Source of the DNA: Volvox africanus
Lineage: Eukaryota; Chlorophyta; Chlorophyceae; Chlamydomonadales; Volvocaceae
Assembly (NCBI GenBank): GCA_030268105.1
Contig: BSDZ01000024.1
Coordinates: 1,860,001-1,924,000 of the forward strand
Reading direction: 5' to 3'
DNA length: 64,000 bases
Position 1 is the first letter of the stretch, and each line of letters opens with the position of its first letter. The notes below the pieces were generated by a model. That model searched no databases, had not been told where the DNA came from, and saw nothing but the letters and a program-made list of their open reading frames with translations. Made by a program: the position numbers and the translations under genes. Positions 52,939 through 64,000 of this stretch are shown one piece after another.

Positions 52939-55900
52939 ATGGCGTCGACGTCAGGCAGGACGATGATTTTTTCATCGCCACAACAACGATTATTATGTCA
53001 ATACAGACAGACTTTATCTCAATATACACTCCAATACTCTCACAACACCCGTTCTCGGAAGCTGCAAGGCCCTCGCGCTTACGACGATGAGGCACCCATG
53101 GTCAGCGGAGACTGGCGCGAATTTCGCGCGAAGCTTATCATGAATACAGGCAAGCTCAGCAGTTGTAAAAACGTCTGTCAGCTCTCAGCGTGGAACTGAG
53201 AGCTGAAAACGTAAAACACCTTTCTGCCATACCTGTCATCGTCCCTTAACATTTCCGGCCCAAGTCAGAGGATACACATAATGGCCCTGCCTCTTCCAGC
53301 TCACGACCACCAACTCGATACGCATAACCCAATTTGATTACGGCCACATTAATACCCGAATCTATCGCCCGCATTCCCCTTCGAAACCCTAAAGACGTGC
53401 ATGTGCGCACCCGCGTCTCGGCGCCGCCCTGTAATCTCCCCATAGTCTTTCTACACGTTGGTTCATTTGACCTGGTTCGAAGTCTGACCTGACTTATCCT
53501 TTCGTCCAAGTGGATGTCCCATACCCGGTACGCATTCCCCGCTTGACCGCGCCATAAAACCTCGCCAGACGGGGTGCCCATGGGTGCGCGGCGCAGTGAG
53601 GACAACCGGCGGCTACTGGACATTCAAAACCCCTCACTGGCCGCTGAAGGTCTTTGGGCGCATGCCACTTCCCGCCCCGAAACCGGCGGCCTCGTCATTG
53701 CCAGCTTGCAGGGCCCCTCTTTACTCAATGACGACCGGTTCTGGCAGGTATGGTTGGATCATGGAACATGGCCCGCGGGTCAGCAGCTCAGCACAGGTTG
53801 CTCGAAACTAACGTTACCCGGTTTGGAGCGAACGTATGAGTTTAGTTTAATGATATCTTAAATTTGCACTAAAGTGGACTCAACGAAAAGTGGATCATCA
53901 GCGAAATTACTCGTCCCAAAGTGTGACATTATCTGCATTCCGAAATCCTGAATGCAGGTTGTTGTATTCCTGACCTCCCACGGAGTTGACGGCTCGGTGG
54001 GCCTTATCCTCAACCGACCAACAGGCATGGTATTGGGCCGCAAGCCGGGTGGGCTGCCATTAGAACTCGGGGTGAGTGCGACTGAGGGCCTGGAGTCTGG
54101 GAACCGGTGGAGTGGGGTAGGGATTCAACGGGATGTGTGCGGGGTTCGTGGCGGGGCAGGGGCCGGCATGGGGTTTGTCGGGTATCGGAGCGGGGCAGAG
54201 ATGGGATTTTCGTGCGGGTCTAGCAGTCACAAGCGTGGCCATTTGATCCTGGTGGCGGAGAACCTGTATGCCGCGGTTCTCCGCGGGTTTCAAAAACGCG
54301 TTGCTCATTCTGCTTTAGAGCGGTCGTTGGTGAACTGATGTCCAGTCCAGAGGGCCGCAGGCTCCCCTACCCGCCTAAGCACTCTGCAGCTGTCCCTCCT
54401 TGGTTGTAACCGTGCCATAGTATCGCAGCCGCTGGATTTTCACGCTTCCACTTCTTATCCCCCCCGCCTCCTTAGCAGCCAGGCAGCCGCGCATGCTGTT
54501 TTGCTATGTCGCCTTTCATTCGGCCGTTCCTATGCTGTCAAGTATTTTGCTATCTCCTTCCACTCCTCTCAAGCCTTCATACGCGCGATAGACATCCGCC
54601 ATTCCTCTCTTATCTAAGCTAGGTGCCCCCTTCACCCCTTCCCCATCCCCAGTCGTTATTGTACCGCCAAAACCATACACATACATGTTGAAGTCGATTT
54701 GGTGGAAAGGATCGGGGAGAAAGAAGCAGGGCTTCGTCCAGGGCCGTTGGCTTACCACACATACAAGTACACATGCACACGCATAATGCATATGCACACG
54801 TTACCTCTCATAACCTTATAATACTTGCCACACTCCGCTCCCGCAACCTTTCACACAACTTTCCGCAGGGCCCTATCCCCGTGCAACGTGTATTTCACGA
54901 CAACCGGGTGTATTGCGGGGGATTCACCGCACAGCAGGTGTGTCGCGACCCATGGGCTCTCTGCCAATCAGTGGCTTCGTGGCGAGAGGGTAGCCTTCTC
55001 CCCCCGAATACCCCCGACCCCACACGTTCCATATTATATAATGAGTATAGTGGAGGTAGCTTTTAACTCAGATACTTGCCAGCATTTTAATCCGTGTTGC
55101 ATTTTTTCGTTCAAAGTTGCATTAAACCAAAACTTCTGAAGCCTTAAACCGTAACGGTACGTCATTTATATTCGTATACGAGTTGATTTCTATGAAGGTT
55201 GTCTCCGAATGATGTTGAGCACGCCTGAAAAACCTTTCTTTCTTCACATCTGGTGCATCGCGCAATGTTCTTTTAATGCATGATGTGTAACTAGGATATA
55301 TAACTATTGCCTAGTCATGGAGTACTTCATTGCTTCATTACTTTGAAGCCCGACCTGGTTCCTGGATCGGCCACAACTAGGTGATCCACATCATGCATGG
55401 ACATCGACTGAACAACTGCGTGCAGGTACGGCGGTTAGGTGGCTATTTAACAAGACACACACGCACATATGTGTGTGTGCGTGTGTGTTTTCTAGTTTTC
55501 CTGGGTTAGCCAGTTGCTTTTTATTTTTTTATGTAATATTATACATTCTGTGTCACCTTACTTTGTCACCTTATCGGGCACCTGAACACACGCCGCATGC
55601 TCAGGTGGTTCCAGGGGTGTACATGGCGGGGGAGGAAGCAGCCACCGCGGCGGTGCAGGCGGGCCGCCTACCCGCCGGTGACTTCAAATTCTTTGCGGGC
55701 GCCCTTACCTGGGGCCCTGGGGAGCTGGAGGAGCAGGTGGCGAATGGGGCCTGGTAAGTTGCGAATTTAATTTTATTGTTGGGGCCACGTGGCCCTCTGG
55801 ACTCTTGGTTGCATGTTAAATATTAAATGTGGTAAATTTGCCCTTCGCACTTGCGGCTGCGTGCAGCCGGCAAAATGTGCGCGCTTTACATTTTTGTTGC

Positions 55901-56114
55901 TTCTTCTGCTCTGACTCGGCGCTCCTTACCTTACACCAAAATGCTTTCGCGTTGTTGCGGCTCGGTGCCGTAAAGGTACCCGGCGGCATGTTCACGTTCA
56001 CTGGTGCTCAAGCCCACGCTACAGCTGCCAGTGCCATTGTGGCGTGAAGTGCTACAGCTGATGGGCGGGCAGTACCTAGGAGTGGCGCGGGAGGGGTACG
56101 AAGGAGACGAATAA
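52939..56114 (+). CDS. UPF0301 (AlgH/DUF179) family protein, probably plastid-targeted
   Basis: Seven exons: 52939-53149, 53569-53747, 53958-54071, 54869-54937, 55381-55425, 55605-55753, 55976-56114; 301 residues. Family landmarks in order: DWREFRAKLI, SEDNRRLLDIQNPSLAAEGL, ETGGLVIAS, GPSLLNDDRFWQVVVFLTSH, GSVGLILNRPTG, PVQRVFHDNRVYCGGFTAQQ, VVPGVYMAGEE, FFAGALTWGPGELEEQVANG, AWYPAACSRSLVLKPTLQLP, LWREVLQLMGGQY. Plants carry chloroplast members with the same DWREFRA and LWEEVLQLMGG motifs; the molecular role of the family is not established. The first 45 residues are Ser/Gln/Arg-rich with almost no acidic residues, as in a transit peptide. The first intron appears to start with GC (ACAG|GCAAGC). 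A 45-nt micro-exon (VIHIMHGHRLNNCVQ) is needed to link exons 4 and 6. Confidence 0.9.
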
Positions 56115-57621
56115 CGCAATAGGTAAGAGGCGCGGCTTCCATCCCTTAGCGGTGGATCCTGTCCAGCTGTCTCGCAAACCCTCTGTTGTGGCGATGTGGG
56201 GGGCATCACAGGGAGAGGTGCGCCTGTAGGCCTGGCTTGGTGCTGCAGGGTCGTGTTGCCTGAGAGGGGCAAGGCACTTGCTGACGAGGGAGGGGCGCCA
56301 AGGCACTTGCTGACGAGGAAGGGGCGCCAAGGCACTTGCTGACGAGGGAAGGAAATGGTTTTGGTCATCGGGTTGGCGCTTCCAGCCATGGCCCTGCAAC
56401 TCTAGTGGGCAATGCAAAGACGCATAATGTACATTAAGATCTTTGTGTAGCAGTAACGAGTCAGAGTTAAACCCTGAGTCTTGAGTGAGAGGTGGGGTGC
56501 TGGCTGGAGGGGAGCTGTGTTGTACTATTTCGCTCACGGGGCATTCCGTCGTGAGGGCACCGCGTCACATGACTAATCGCTGTATGCCATGTCATGTTTA
56601 TCATGATTTGATTTGATGGAGACGTATCTCGTCAATGTGTTTGGTCTTAGGGTTTTAGGGTTTCTTTGCTCAGGAAGATTTAGATTAGAACATTTGTCAA
56701 TACGTTGGTTTTCGAAATCGATAGCATGTTGTTCATGGTCCTCGAAATGGTTCGTATAGTGGACTTAATTTTTCGAATAGGTTGTGGGAGAGCGGGAGGG
56801 GACAAAAGATTTAGTCAATTTTGACCGTCCTTGCCGTGCGCGCCGTACCTACAGTTCGCGCGGGCCGTACAGAATGTAGCATCAGAGCACACGCCTACCA
56901 AGTCCGGCCAGGAACCCCAAAACAGATGGTCCGACCGAATACAGATATTTCTACTGTAGGTGCCGTACGACATGTACCGTGCATCCCAAAAGTGCGTTGA
57001 TGGAACTTCGTTGTCTCTGATCAATTTGACATGCCGAAACAAGAGCAGCCACTCCTGCTAGCGCCTTCCTGCTATAGTGCACCCCATATCAGCTTTCAGG
57101 AACACCAAAAAGTCCGTGGGTGCTAGTACATACTGCTGCACTGCGTACTGCTGAGATGTTCCGCAGCTGCTCTAATTACCAGACCCTTGACCCGGCTGAT
57201 CGACTCCTGCCGTACGGCCAACTTTGCACGAGCATAAATTTTTCATAGCAGTCGACTTAAAACATTATAACTGCATGCTTTAAACAATTTATACTTATAT
57301 TTTATTCTGGGTTTAGGGTTTGTGCTGTATAAACTTACGTCTCCCTGCCCTTGGGCTGACAAGGCAGTTTGCTGAGTCTAGGAGTGAAGATGTTCTGCTT
57401 TGAGTAGATGGAAATAATAAAACTTTGAATATGTATTGGTTATGCGGGTTGATTGGGAACGGTGTTCTCAGCGTTCTTGATGTAAGGATTGGAAGAGTCC
57501 ACTTACAGTGGAGCCCGCTTGCAGTCAGGATGGAACCTTAAGAACTTTTTAATTGCTACATTGAGCATGTATGATTTGCTGTATGGACCGCTATAACAGT
57601 TAGTCTACTTTGGGTCGGAGG
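56115..57621. other. Intergenic region between UPF0301 and TRP genes
   Basis: About 1.5 kb with no supported gene. A roughly 30-bp tandem repeat lies at 56266-56352. A TGTAA at 57481-57485 is a distant poly(A) candidate for the UPF0301 gene, and a TTTTAGGG-like unit is present near 56.65 kb. Confidence 0.45.
56266..56352. repeat. GGCACTTGCTGACGAGGRAGGGGCGCCAA tandem repeat
   Basis: Nearly three copies of a 29-30-bp unit containing GGCGCC, downstream of the UPF0301 gene. Small differences occur between copies. Confidence 0.85.
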
Positions 57622-59404
57622 ATGGCAAAAGTGGCGCCCCGGAAGGAGCAACCCAGCACTGAAGTGGAAGATATTGAGGAAGCTCCTGCACCAGCTCTGG
57701 CTAATGGCTTCGCGGACCATATGCGGGAGCAGCTCCTCATGGCTTGCGAGACTGGCGACGTTGACCTCCTAACCCAGTTCTTGGAAAAAGCAGAACGGGA
57801 AAAAGTGTTGTCCGTGCGCGATTCGCAGACTTGGCCTCTGCTAGCAATAGCAGGTGAGCCCTACCCAAGGGCTAGGTAAAACACTTCCTATTCAATGCCT
57901 ATACCTCCACCAAAAGCGCACAATCCATATGGACATGCGTGCGTGATTAGGCAAGGTACATACTTCCAGCCAGCAAAACCATACATCTTGCATAGGAAGC
58001 ATAGCTCTAAAGAGGCGCCTGGCCCGGACACCGCAACCCGCCGTCCCTTGGTCGCCCGCATCTTTCAGCAAATTTACTATTGTCCACTACCTTAAGAGGC
58101 ACATGAAAACTACCTTTCAGTGACGGTCCGCAATTGTCAACCACTGAAGTTCAATGGGCCAGTTTTGACCTAATGACCTTAAGATGTTATAAACCCTGGG
58201 GCACATAAATGTTGCCTCATTCCCCATCACAACAACACACTGCTTCTCCCGCACCCGTCCTCTCGAACCCCTTCTTGCTGTCCTCACTATCCATGGCTGT
58301 ATATCAACACGCATGACGCATGCCGGCTGCCAAAATGCAGTCAGATCCGGTCTCCAAATTCTCTTAAGCTTACATCATTGCTTCCCTCGCTCCATTCGGC
58401 GCGCGTAAAAAAATTACCTGTCGTGACGCACGCCGCATGCAATGTGATGTTCATGCCCGCCGCCAGCAAGTCGTGGTCATCAGGAGCTGGTCGTGCGTCT
58501 GCTCAATTTCGGCTGCCCCGTGGACATCCAGGACGAGTACGGCAGTACGCCATTGTACCGCGCAGTGGGTTTTCGCCAGAATCCAATTGTGAAGCTGCTG
58601 CTTGCGCGTGACGCCAACATCCGACATGTCAACAAAGACGGTAACAACATCATCCATAACAGGTGCGTATTGATCAACGAATAATATGACGTTCATTGGT
58701 CTGCGAAATGTACTATATTCGTACATTCGGTGTTTTATATCAGTTGTACGACACCAACAAACACCATAAGTAGTACAGCAGTAGTTATCCCCACGTAACC
58801 TGCTGTGTGCCATTGTGTCACATTTAAGTTTTGGAGGGAAAAAACCTTAACAAACCCATAACCACCTATTCCTTAGAATTTTGAAATTTTAACAGAAGTC
58901 GGGACCCTGGCCCCGCATGCAGTGCCTACGTGTGCAATGACTTTGCGACCATCCAAGCCCTAAAGGCGGGAGTAGATCCCACACAGCCCAACGCTGTGGA
59001 GCGAATCAGCCTGCTGGACATGGTGTGTGAGGGAGGGAGGGAGGCGCTAGATAGACCACCGGGTCGCTGCCTGGTGTCGGAAAACACAATCACATCCACA
59101 TTCACGTAAATTCTTATATTTATTAAAACCTTATCAAGTCCAAATGACACATACACACACAGCAGTCATGTACCGCTACCTTTCTTTGGGGTTCGCCTCA
59201 CATTCCCCCTCACCCCTCACCCCCCCCCAGGTGGAGAAGCAGCCCCACCTGGCGCTGATGTACTTCGATTCGAAGGTGCGGTACATATGTCGCCACTCAC
59301 GGACCCGAGGACAAAGCGACGGGGGCCTTATAAGGCAGCTCAGTCGCGTTGCACATCTCTTCCCGATTATTTATAAAAGCTGACGGGAACTTCCGAATAA
59401 ATAT

Positions 59405-59499
<95 letters not shown>

Positions 59500-62400
59500 A
59501 ACTACTACCGAATGACGATTTGCTATTCGGCCGCCTACAGGTCAAGCCCCTGTCCAACTATGTGCAGTACTCCAAGATGCTGTACGATTTCACAGGTGCA
59601 CCGTGCGACCTTATCATTTGTTGCTGTAGTACACCCGTATGCCTGCCATGCCGTACGATTCGATCGATCCATGTATCCTGCCGCGGGTGGCAAGTAGTGC
59701 GAGTAGGTGACGGAGTGACCCTCGAGGGACGCGGTAGCCGTAAACCCCCCCCTCCGTAACCCCTCTCTCTCCCCTCCTCCCCCCTCCCCCCACGTCCTTC
59801 CGTCCAGGTCTGGACTACAAGGACTCTCAGGGCCTTATGGACTCCCCAATGGAGACCATGATCAACTTACCCGCCTCCAACTTCCTGTTATCTCACATGT
59901 GCGTATGGCATGTACAACACATGTACAACACATGTACGACAAATGCGAGATACATGCGGTCCTGGCTGCATGCAGGGAATTGATCCGCGCAAACTTTCAC
60001 GTACAAACCCACTGACACGGCCTTGCACAATCCTTCATTCCTGTTCGTGTGTCTGACCATCGACCTGTGTGTTTGTGTGTTTGTGCCCGGCCCAATGCTT
60101 CAACCCTGCAGGCTGGTGAAACAATACCTACAGTGGCAGTGGCGGCTGTACGGCAGGCGCAACTTCATCGGCAATCTCGTACAGCAGGTGGCTTTGCTCG
60201 TACTGGTGACGTATATCGCCATCACGAGTTTGTACAAGTGGCTGCGGTCCGATGGGGAGGTGTACGAGTAAGTTAAAAGCAGGGTGAGGTAACGAACAAT
60301 TGTGACCCTTCGGCCGGGTAGTCCATGCTGGAGTCCCACCTCGTGATGGAGTATACTACCCCATCTTCCCTCCCCTCTTCCCTCCCCTCTTCCCTCCCCT
60401 CTTCCCTCCCCTCTTCCCTCCCCTCTTCCCTCCCCTCTTCCCTCCCCTCTTCCCTCCCCTCTTCCCTCTGCCTCCCAGGTATTGTCCTTGTTCCTCGGGC
60501 GCCGACTTCATGCTGGATGTGGTTCGGGCGGCGGCGGAGCTCCTTTTGCTGCCCCTCTGCGGTTACGCGATCATGAAGGAGGTGCAAGAGTACCGCAAAT
60601 CGGGAAACACACAGGTCAGCGCATTTACACCCGCTTGATTAGGCGGGTGGATTCATGCGTGCGTATGTGTGCGGTGTTTGCATGTGTCGTACATTGTACT
60701 GTACGTACGGTGGATTACAGATAGATTACAAGTACCATATCGTACTGTACAGCGCATATGCATACGGTATATCCAAACGTGGTCTGATTGGATGTTCGCA
60801 TATCATATTAATAATATATCATATTAATATTATTAATATCAATATCGTGTTATATGTTTATGTTTACATGTACATTTATATTTATGTTAAGGTAATGTTT
60901 ACATTTTCTGTACACGCTCGCTTTATCTGTGCGCGCTGCCCTCACCCAAATGCCCGCTCAGGTTCGTGTGCGCGGCGCCGGCTTAGTTTCCCGCCTTCTG
61001 CGTCTGCTGTTCCGGGCCGATATCGACATCCACCAGACCCGCGCCGCAGTGGTGGCAGTGCCCCGGTATTTGTTGGACATTTGGAACCTCCTTGACCTGG
61101 GATCATTGCTGCTGCTGGTGGCGCTGGCGTCGATACGGGTGGCGGCCATCGTACGACATACAAGAATATTGTCACCCAGGTAGGTGCAGCATGATGATGA
61201 TGATGATGATGATGGTGATGATCATGATGATGATGATGGTGATGATCATGATGATGATGATGCGTACATATACGGCATCTGATAATGTATTACCACCATC
61301 CGATACAGGCTTCTGTACGCATCTTAACCTCCCCCTTCCCCGGAGGCCCCGTGGACCTGTTCCTCACGACTGCACGCCACCGTCGCTGCGCTGTCTCCTC
61401 CTCATGCCTCATCGCATCACTCCAGGGCGGAGTCGTACGTCCTGGCAGTGCTGCTTATTGGCGTGTGGGTGAAGCTTCTGGCGCTGGCCGGGGTCTTCCG
61501 TAGCACTGGGCCTCTGCTCCGGGTGCTGAGAAGAATGGTGGGTACAAGCATGTGCGAGTAGCTGGTTCCCTTCTAGCCGGGCGACCAGGGGATGGAAAGG
61601 AGTTATACAGAGCGAGGCGAGTGCGACACAAAACACACGCAAAGGTGATGCGTGACCCACGACGCCACCAGGCGGGAGAATCGCTGAGTGGCACCCCCTG
61701 AGTGCATGAACTGTCGCTGCCGGGCAATCATTAATTCTTTCTGTTCGCCCCCCACTACTTCCTCTCCCTTCCAGTCTCCATCATCCACTCCCCGCCGTCT
61801 GTCGCCCTTATTCAGTTCTTTAACCTCAAACCCTTATTTATTTGTTTACACCTTACATAAAAACAGTTAGCCACTAACTGCATTGTTGACAACTAACGGG
61901 ATGTAACTCAGATCACTGCCCCCCACGCTTTCCATCATCATATCCATTGCGATCTCTATCACGACGACGCGCAACCAGTTCATCAACGTAATCGAGTTTT
62001 CCGGATTGTACTTGTTGTTCTACATCTCCGTCTCGTTGGCGCTGTTCCTCATCCTTGCTCTGGCGACGGACCTAGAGGACGATCCGTACGGCACGATGCT
62101 TGGATCCTTCATGGGGACGTTCCAGGTGCGTGTATTCACCTGTCACGACAGCGATTTGTCGTACATGTGGGGTCTCCGTAGCGTCTGGCAAGGGTAGTTG
62201 GATCTAGTCGACGTGTGTGTGTGTACGGTGTATGGCTACCTAGGGAGACACGATCTGTGGTTAGCTACTGGCTGGCGGCCAACATATGTATTCCACTGGC
62301 GGCGCCTCAGTACCCGGATATTCGATTGCAAATATACTGCATGCATATCAAGCAATATGAGGTGTAATGAGTGAGAGTGAGATGCACTTTAGCATATCTG

Positions 62401-63503
62401 CACTGTGCAGCAATATTGCACTGATACTTCGGCGCTGCCATTGGAATAAATAACCCGCTATCTCACGATTCAGTCACCTACTGAAGATATCCTATCATCG
62501 TTCGCTCAGCAGCAGAGCAGAGAGCGTTCGCCTGACCCTGATAATGCCAGACCATTGAAATAGATGCCGACAATAGAAGGCCTGCATCATGCGCTAGTGC
62601 ACATTGTATTCGTTCGAAGTGATATAACTGACTTAGTGACCAGGGATCAAACCTCATAAGTTAGAATCCCAGCTTCCGATCCCGACCCAAACCGACAGCG
62701 ATCCATGTGCTTGCATGCATGTCGACATCTAATCTGATTTGATGGGCTGTGTGTGCCGTCAACACTTGTACGAGTAGGCTTACGGCACGTACATGTATGA
62801 AGAGCACACGTGATCAGCGGACGGCCCACATACATACATGTAAATGCGCGCATTCTGTGGTGTTGCTATCTATCTTATGTACGACAAGTTCTTGCAAGGA
62901 CAAGCACCAACATACATATGCATACATGTGCGCCATGTGCAGATTACACTGGCCGCCGCTGATTATACTGTGTACGAGAAGGATGCCTTCGCCACCGTAC
63001 TCTATTTCTTCTGGACCATCCTGTCAACGTTGTTGTTGCTTTCACTGCTCATCGCCATGTTGTCGTACGACTTTCAGGTACGGCAGGGCAGAGAACGGAA
63101 GCGAACGTATCTTGATGTATTTGGTTTGTGTAAATTTCCGTTAGATAGCAACGTACGGCTCGATTCATTCATCTCTTGGTTCTCCTGATTTATCACAATC
63201 CCATGATGTCTGCAATGCAGACATCAACATCTGTCTATGCATCTTATCTGTACACATACATATCGTATCACATTTATTCAAAGAAAATCTCATGTTAAAA
63301 TTCATGATGATTAATCGTTCTTGTCGTATTGTTATTAATATGGCAGGTGGGTGTGGAGGTGGCGGAGCGGGAGTGGCTGGTGGTGTTCGGGGGCTACCTG
63401 CTCAAGACACAGCGGCTGCTGGGGGATGCGGTGGTGCAGCGGCTCAAGGTGGATGATTTGCAAAGGTGCCACGAGATGGGTGGGTTCCAAACACCCCTGG
63501 GAG
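57622..63503 (+). CDS. Ankyrin-repeat TRP-type cation channel (3' end outside window or unresolved)
   Basis: Thirteen exons: 57622-57853, 58467-58662, 58923-59022, 59231-59275, 59541-59595, 59808-59898, 60112-60267, 60479-60614, 60962-61179, 61426-61551, 61912-62125, 62943-63077, 63347-63503; about 620 residues, ending in phase 1 at a GTAAGT donor, so more exons follow. The N terminus has ankyrin-like repeats ([70 protein letters not shown]). Hydrophobic segments follow: [93 protein letters not shown], then a short pore-like [13 protein letters not shown] and a last span [28 protein letters not shown] after it resembles a TRP box. This is the layout of ankyrin-bearing TRP (TRPV-like) channels, which pass cations at plasma or ciliary membranes. 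The donor at 61551 was chosen over 61537 to keep frame. Confidence 0.85.
59403..59498. repeat. (CTCCTG)n hexanucleotide repeat
   Basis: About sixteen perfect CTGCTC units in intron 4 of the TRP gene, ending some 40 bp before the acceptor of exon 5. It opens a poly-Leu frame that is not part of the protein. Confidence 0.95.
60362..60472. repeat. (CCCTCTTCCCTC)n 12-bp minisatellite at a splice acceptor
   Basis: About nine head-to-tail copies of CTTCCCTCCCCT. The array ends six bases before the CAG of the exon 8 acceptor (60478), so it serves as the polypyrimidine tract of intron 7 of the TRP gene. Confidence 0.95.
61191..61263. repeat. (GAT)n microsatellite
   Basis: GATGAT runs interrupted by GGTGATGATCATGAT, starting about 12 bp after the donor of exon 9 of the TRP gene. 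The interruption is itself repeated. Confidence 0.9.
62126..62942 (+). other. Intron 11 of the TRP gene
   Basis: An 817-nt intron bounded by CAG|GTGCGT and GCAG|ATTACA. It splits the pore region from the last helix. Nothing gene-like was seen in it; it is AT-richer than the exons. Confidence 0.6.
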
Positions 63504-63565
63504 GTAAGTGTTCATGTCTGTCTGTCTGTCTACCTGATTGTGGAAGCGCCGGGTGTGTATGAGGG

Positions 63566-63764
63566 TAATGAGGCATGGGGGTAATGAGGCATGGGGGTAA
63601 TGAGGCATGGGGGTAATGAGGCATGGGGGTAATGAGGCATGGGGGTAATGAGGCATGGGGGTAATGAGGCATGGGGGTAATGAGGCATGGGGGTAATGAG
63701 GCATGGGGGTAATGAGGCATGGGGGTAATGAGGCATGGGGGTAATGAGGCATGGGGGTAATGAG
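63566..63764 (+). repeat. 16-bp minisatellite GGCATGGGGGTAATGA
   Basis: About twelve identical head-to-tail copies with no spacer, in the intron after exon 13 of the TRP gene. No variant units are visible except at the edges. Confidence 0.97.
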
Positions 63765-64000
63765 GTCGGCTGGCAGTCACTGTCATGGGGTGGCGAAGTC
63801 GGTGTACGGCGCTTCGACAGTCTCATTGGCTCCGTTGGTTTCAACCACTTCGCGTTTTGGGCAAACTCTTCATTCATTCTCTATTTCGCGCAATCTGATC
63901 TTTCGCTGACCCACTAGCTAGGTTTGCGTGCTCATTCCTTCATTTGTTAAACAATATTTAGGCTCGATTTAGGTAAATTTGCATACATAAAAATGAATGC

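Noticed and set aside
55754..55870. Acceptor GTGCAG at about 55866 for the last UPF0301 exon
   Set aside because: It would lose the conserved Trp and give a 10-nt exon. The AAG acceptor at 55975 restores AWYPAACSRSLVLK and reads straight to the stop.
59349..59557. Poly-Leu and Arg-Ser frames that resemble a membrane span or SR protein
   Set aside because: They are translations of the intronic CTGCTC repeat.
61538..61551. Donor at ATG|GTGGGT (exon 10 ending at 61537) of the TRP gene
   Set aside because: It shifts the next exon out of the frame that codes the hydrophobic spans; the GTGCGA donor 14 nt downstream keeps it.
63566..63764. Regular direct repeats that could suggest a CRISPR array
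   Set aside because: The 16-bp units are head to tail without spacers, in a eukaryotic intron; it is a minisatellite.

Overview
This window looks like nuclear DNA from a volvocine green alga, most likely a Volvox-like species. The evidence is: genes broken into many short exons by GT-AG introns with GTGAGT, GTGCGT or GTAAGT donors; TGTAA-type polyadenylation signals; Ala/Gly/Gln-rich low-complexity protein segments; many microsatellites; a plant-type LSD1/FLD histone demethylase; plastid-type genes; and a flagellar radial-spoke gene. All gene models below were joined by hand using splice signals and reading phase. Unless stated otherwise, every junction keeps frame. No tRNA, rRNA, CRISPR array or intact transposon was recognised.

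Layout, left to right. (1) 1.4-12.6 kb, minus: 18-exon KDM1/LSD1-like (LDL/FLD type) amine oxidase with SWIRM domain and long tails. (2) 15.6-18.0 kb, plus: five-exon plastid-type AIR synthetase (PurM), purine synthesis. (3) 18.0-22.6 kb: gene-poor, with a telomere-like tract and a dispersed repeat. (4) 22.7-27.1 kb, minus: large low-complexity protein of unknown function. (5) 28.6-29.4 kb, plus: small 84-residue protein. (6) 31.0-38.7 kb, plus: a nine-exon fusion of DnaJ domain, two ankyrin cassettes, a SAP-like motif and TPRs. (7) 38.7-40.9 kb: two apparently identical 1,111-bp tandem copies lying between two convergent genes. (8) 40.6-45.8 kb, minus: ten-exon sterol-glucosyltransferase-like (UGT80/GT28 type) gene. 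(9) 47.8-51.6 kb, minus: armadillo-repeat radial-spoke protein (RSP14/RSPH14 type). (10) 52.9-56.1 kb, plus: seven-exon UPF0301/AlgH-family protein. (11) 57.6 kb to beyond the right edge, plus: ankyrin-TRP cation channel, incomplete at its 3' end.

The genes do not form a pathway; this is ordinary mixed nuclear gene order. The two cilium-relevant genes (radial-spoke protein, TRP channel) are not adjacent. The most unusual features are the DnaJ-ankyrin-TPR fusion with a duplicated ankyrin cassette, an inverted copy of its exon 4 inside its own intron 2, the 1.1-kb tandem duplication that copies the 3' end of the glucosyltransferase gene, and the multi-domain tails of the demethylase.
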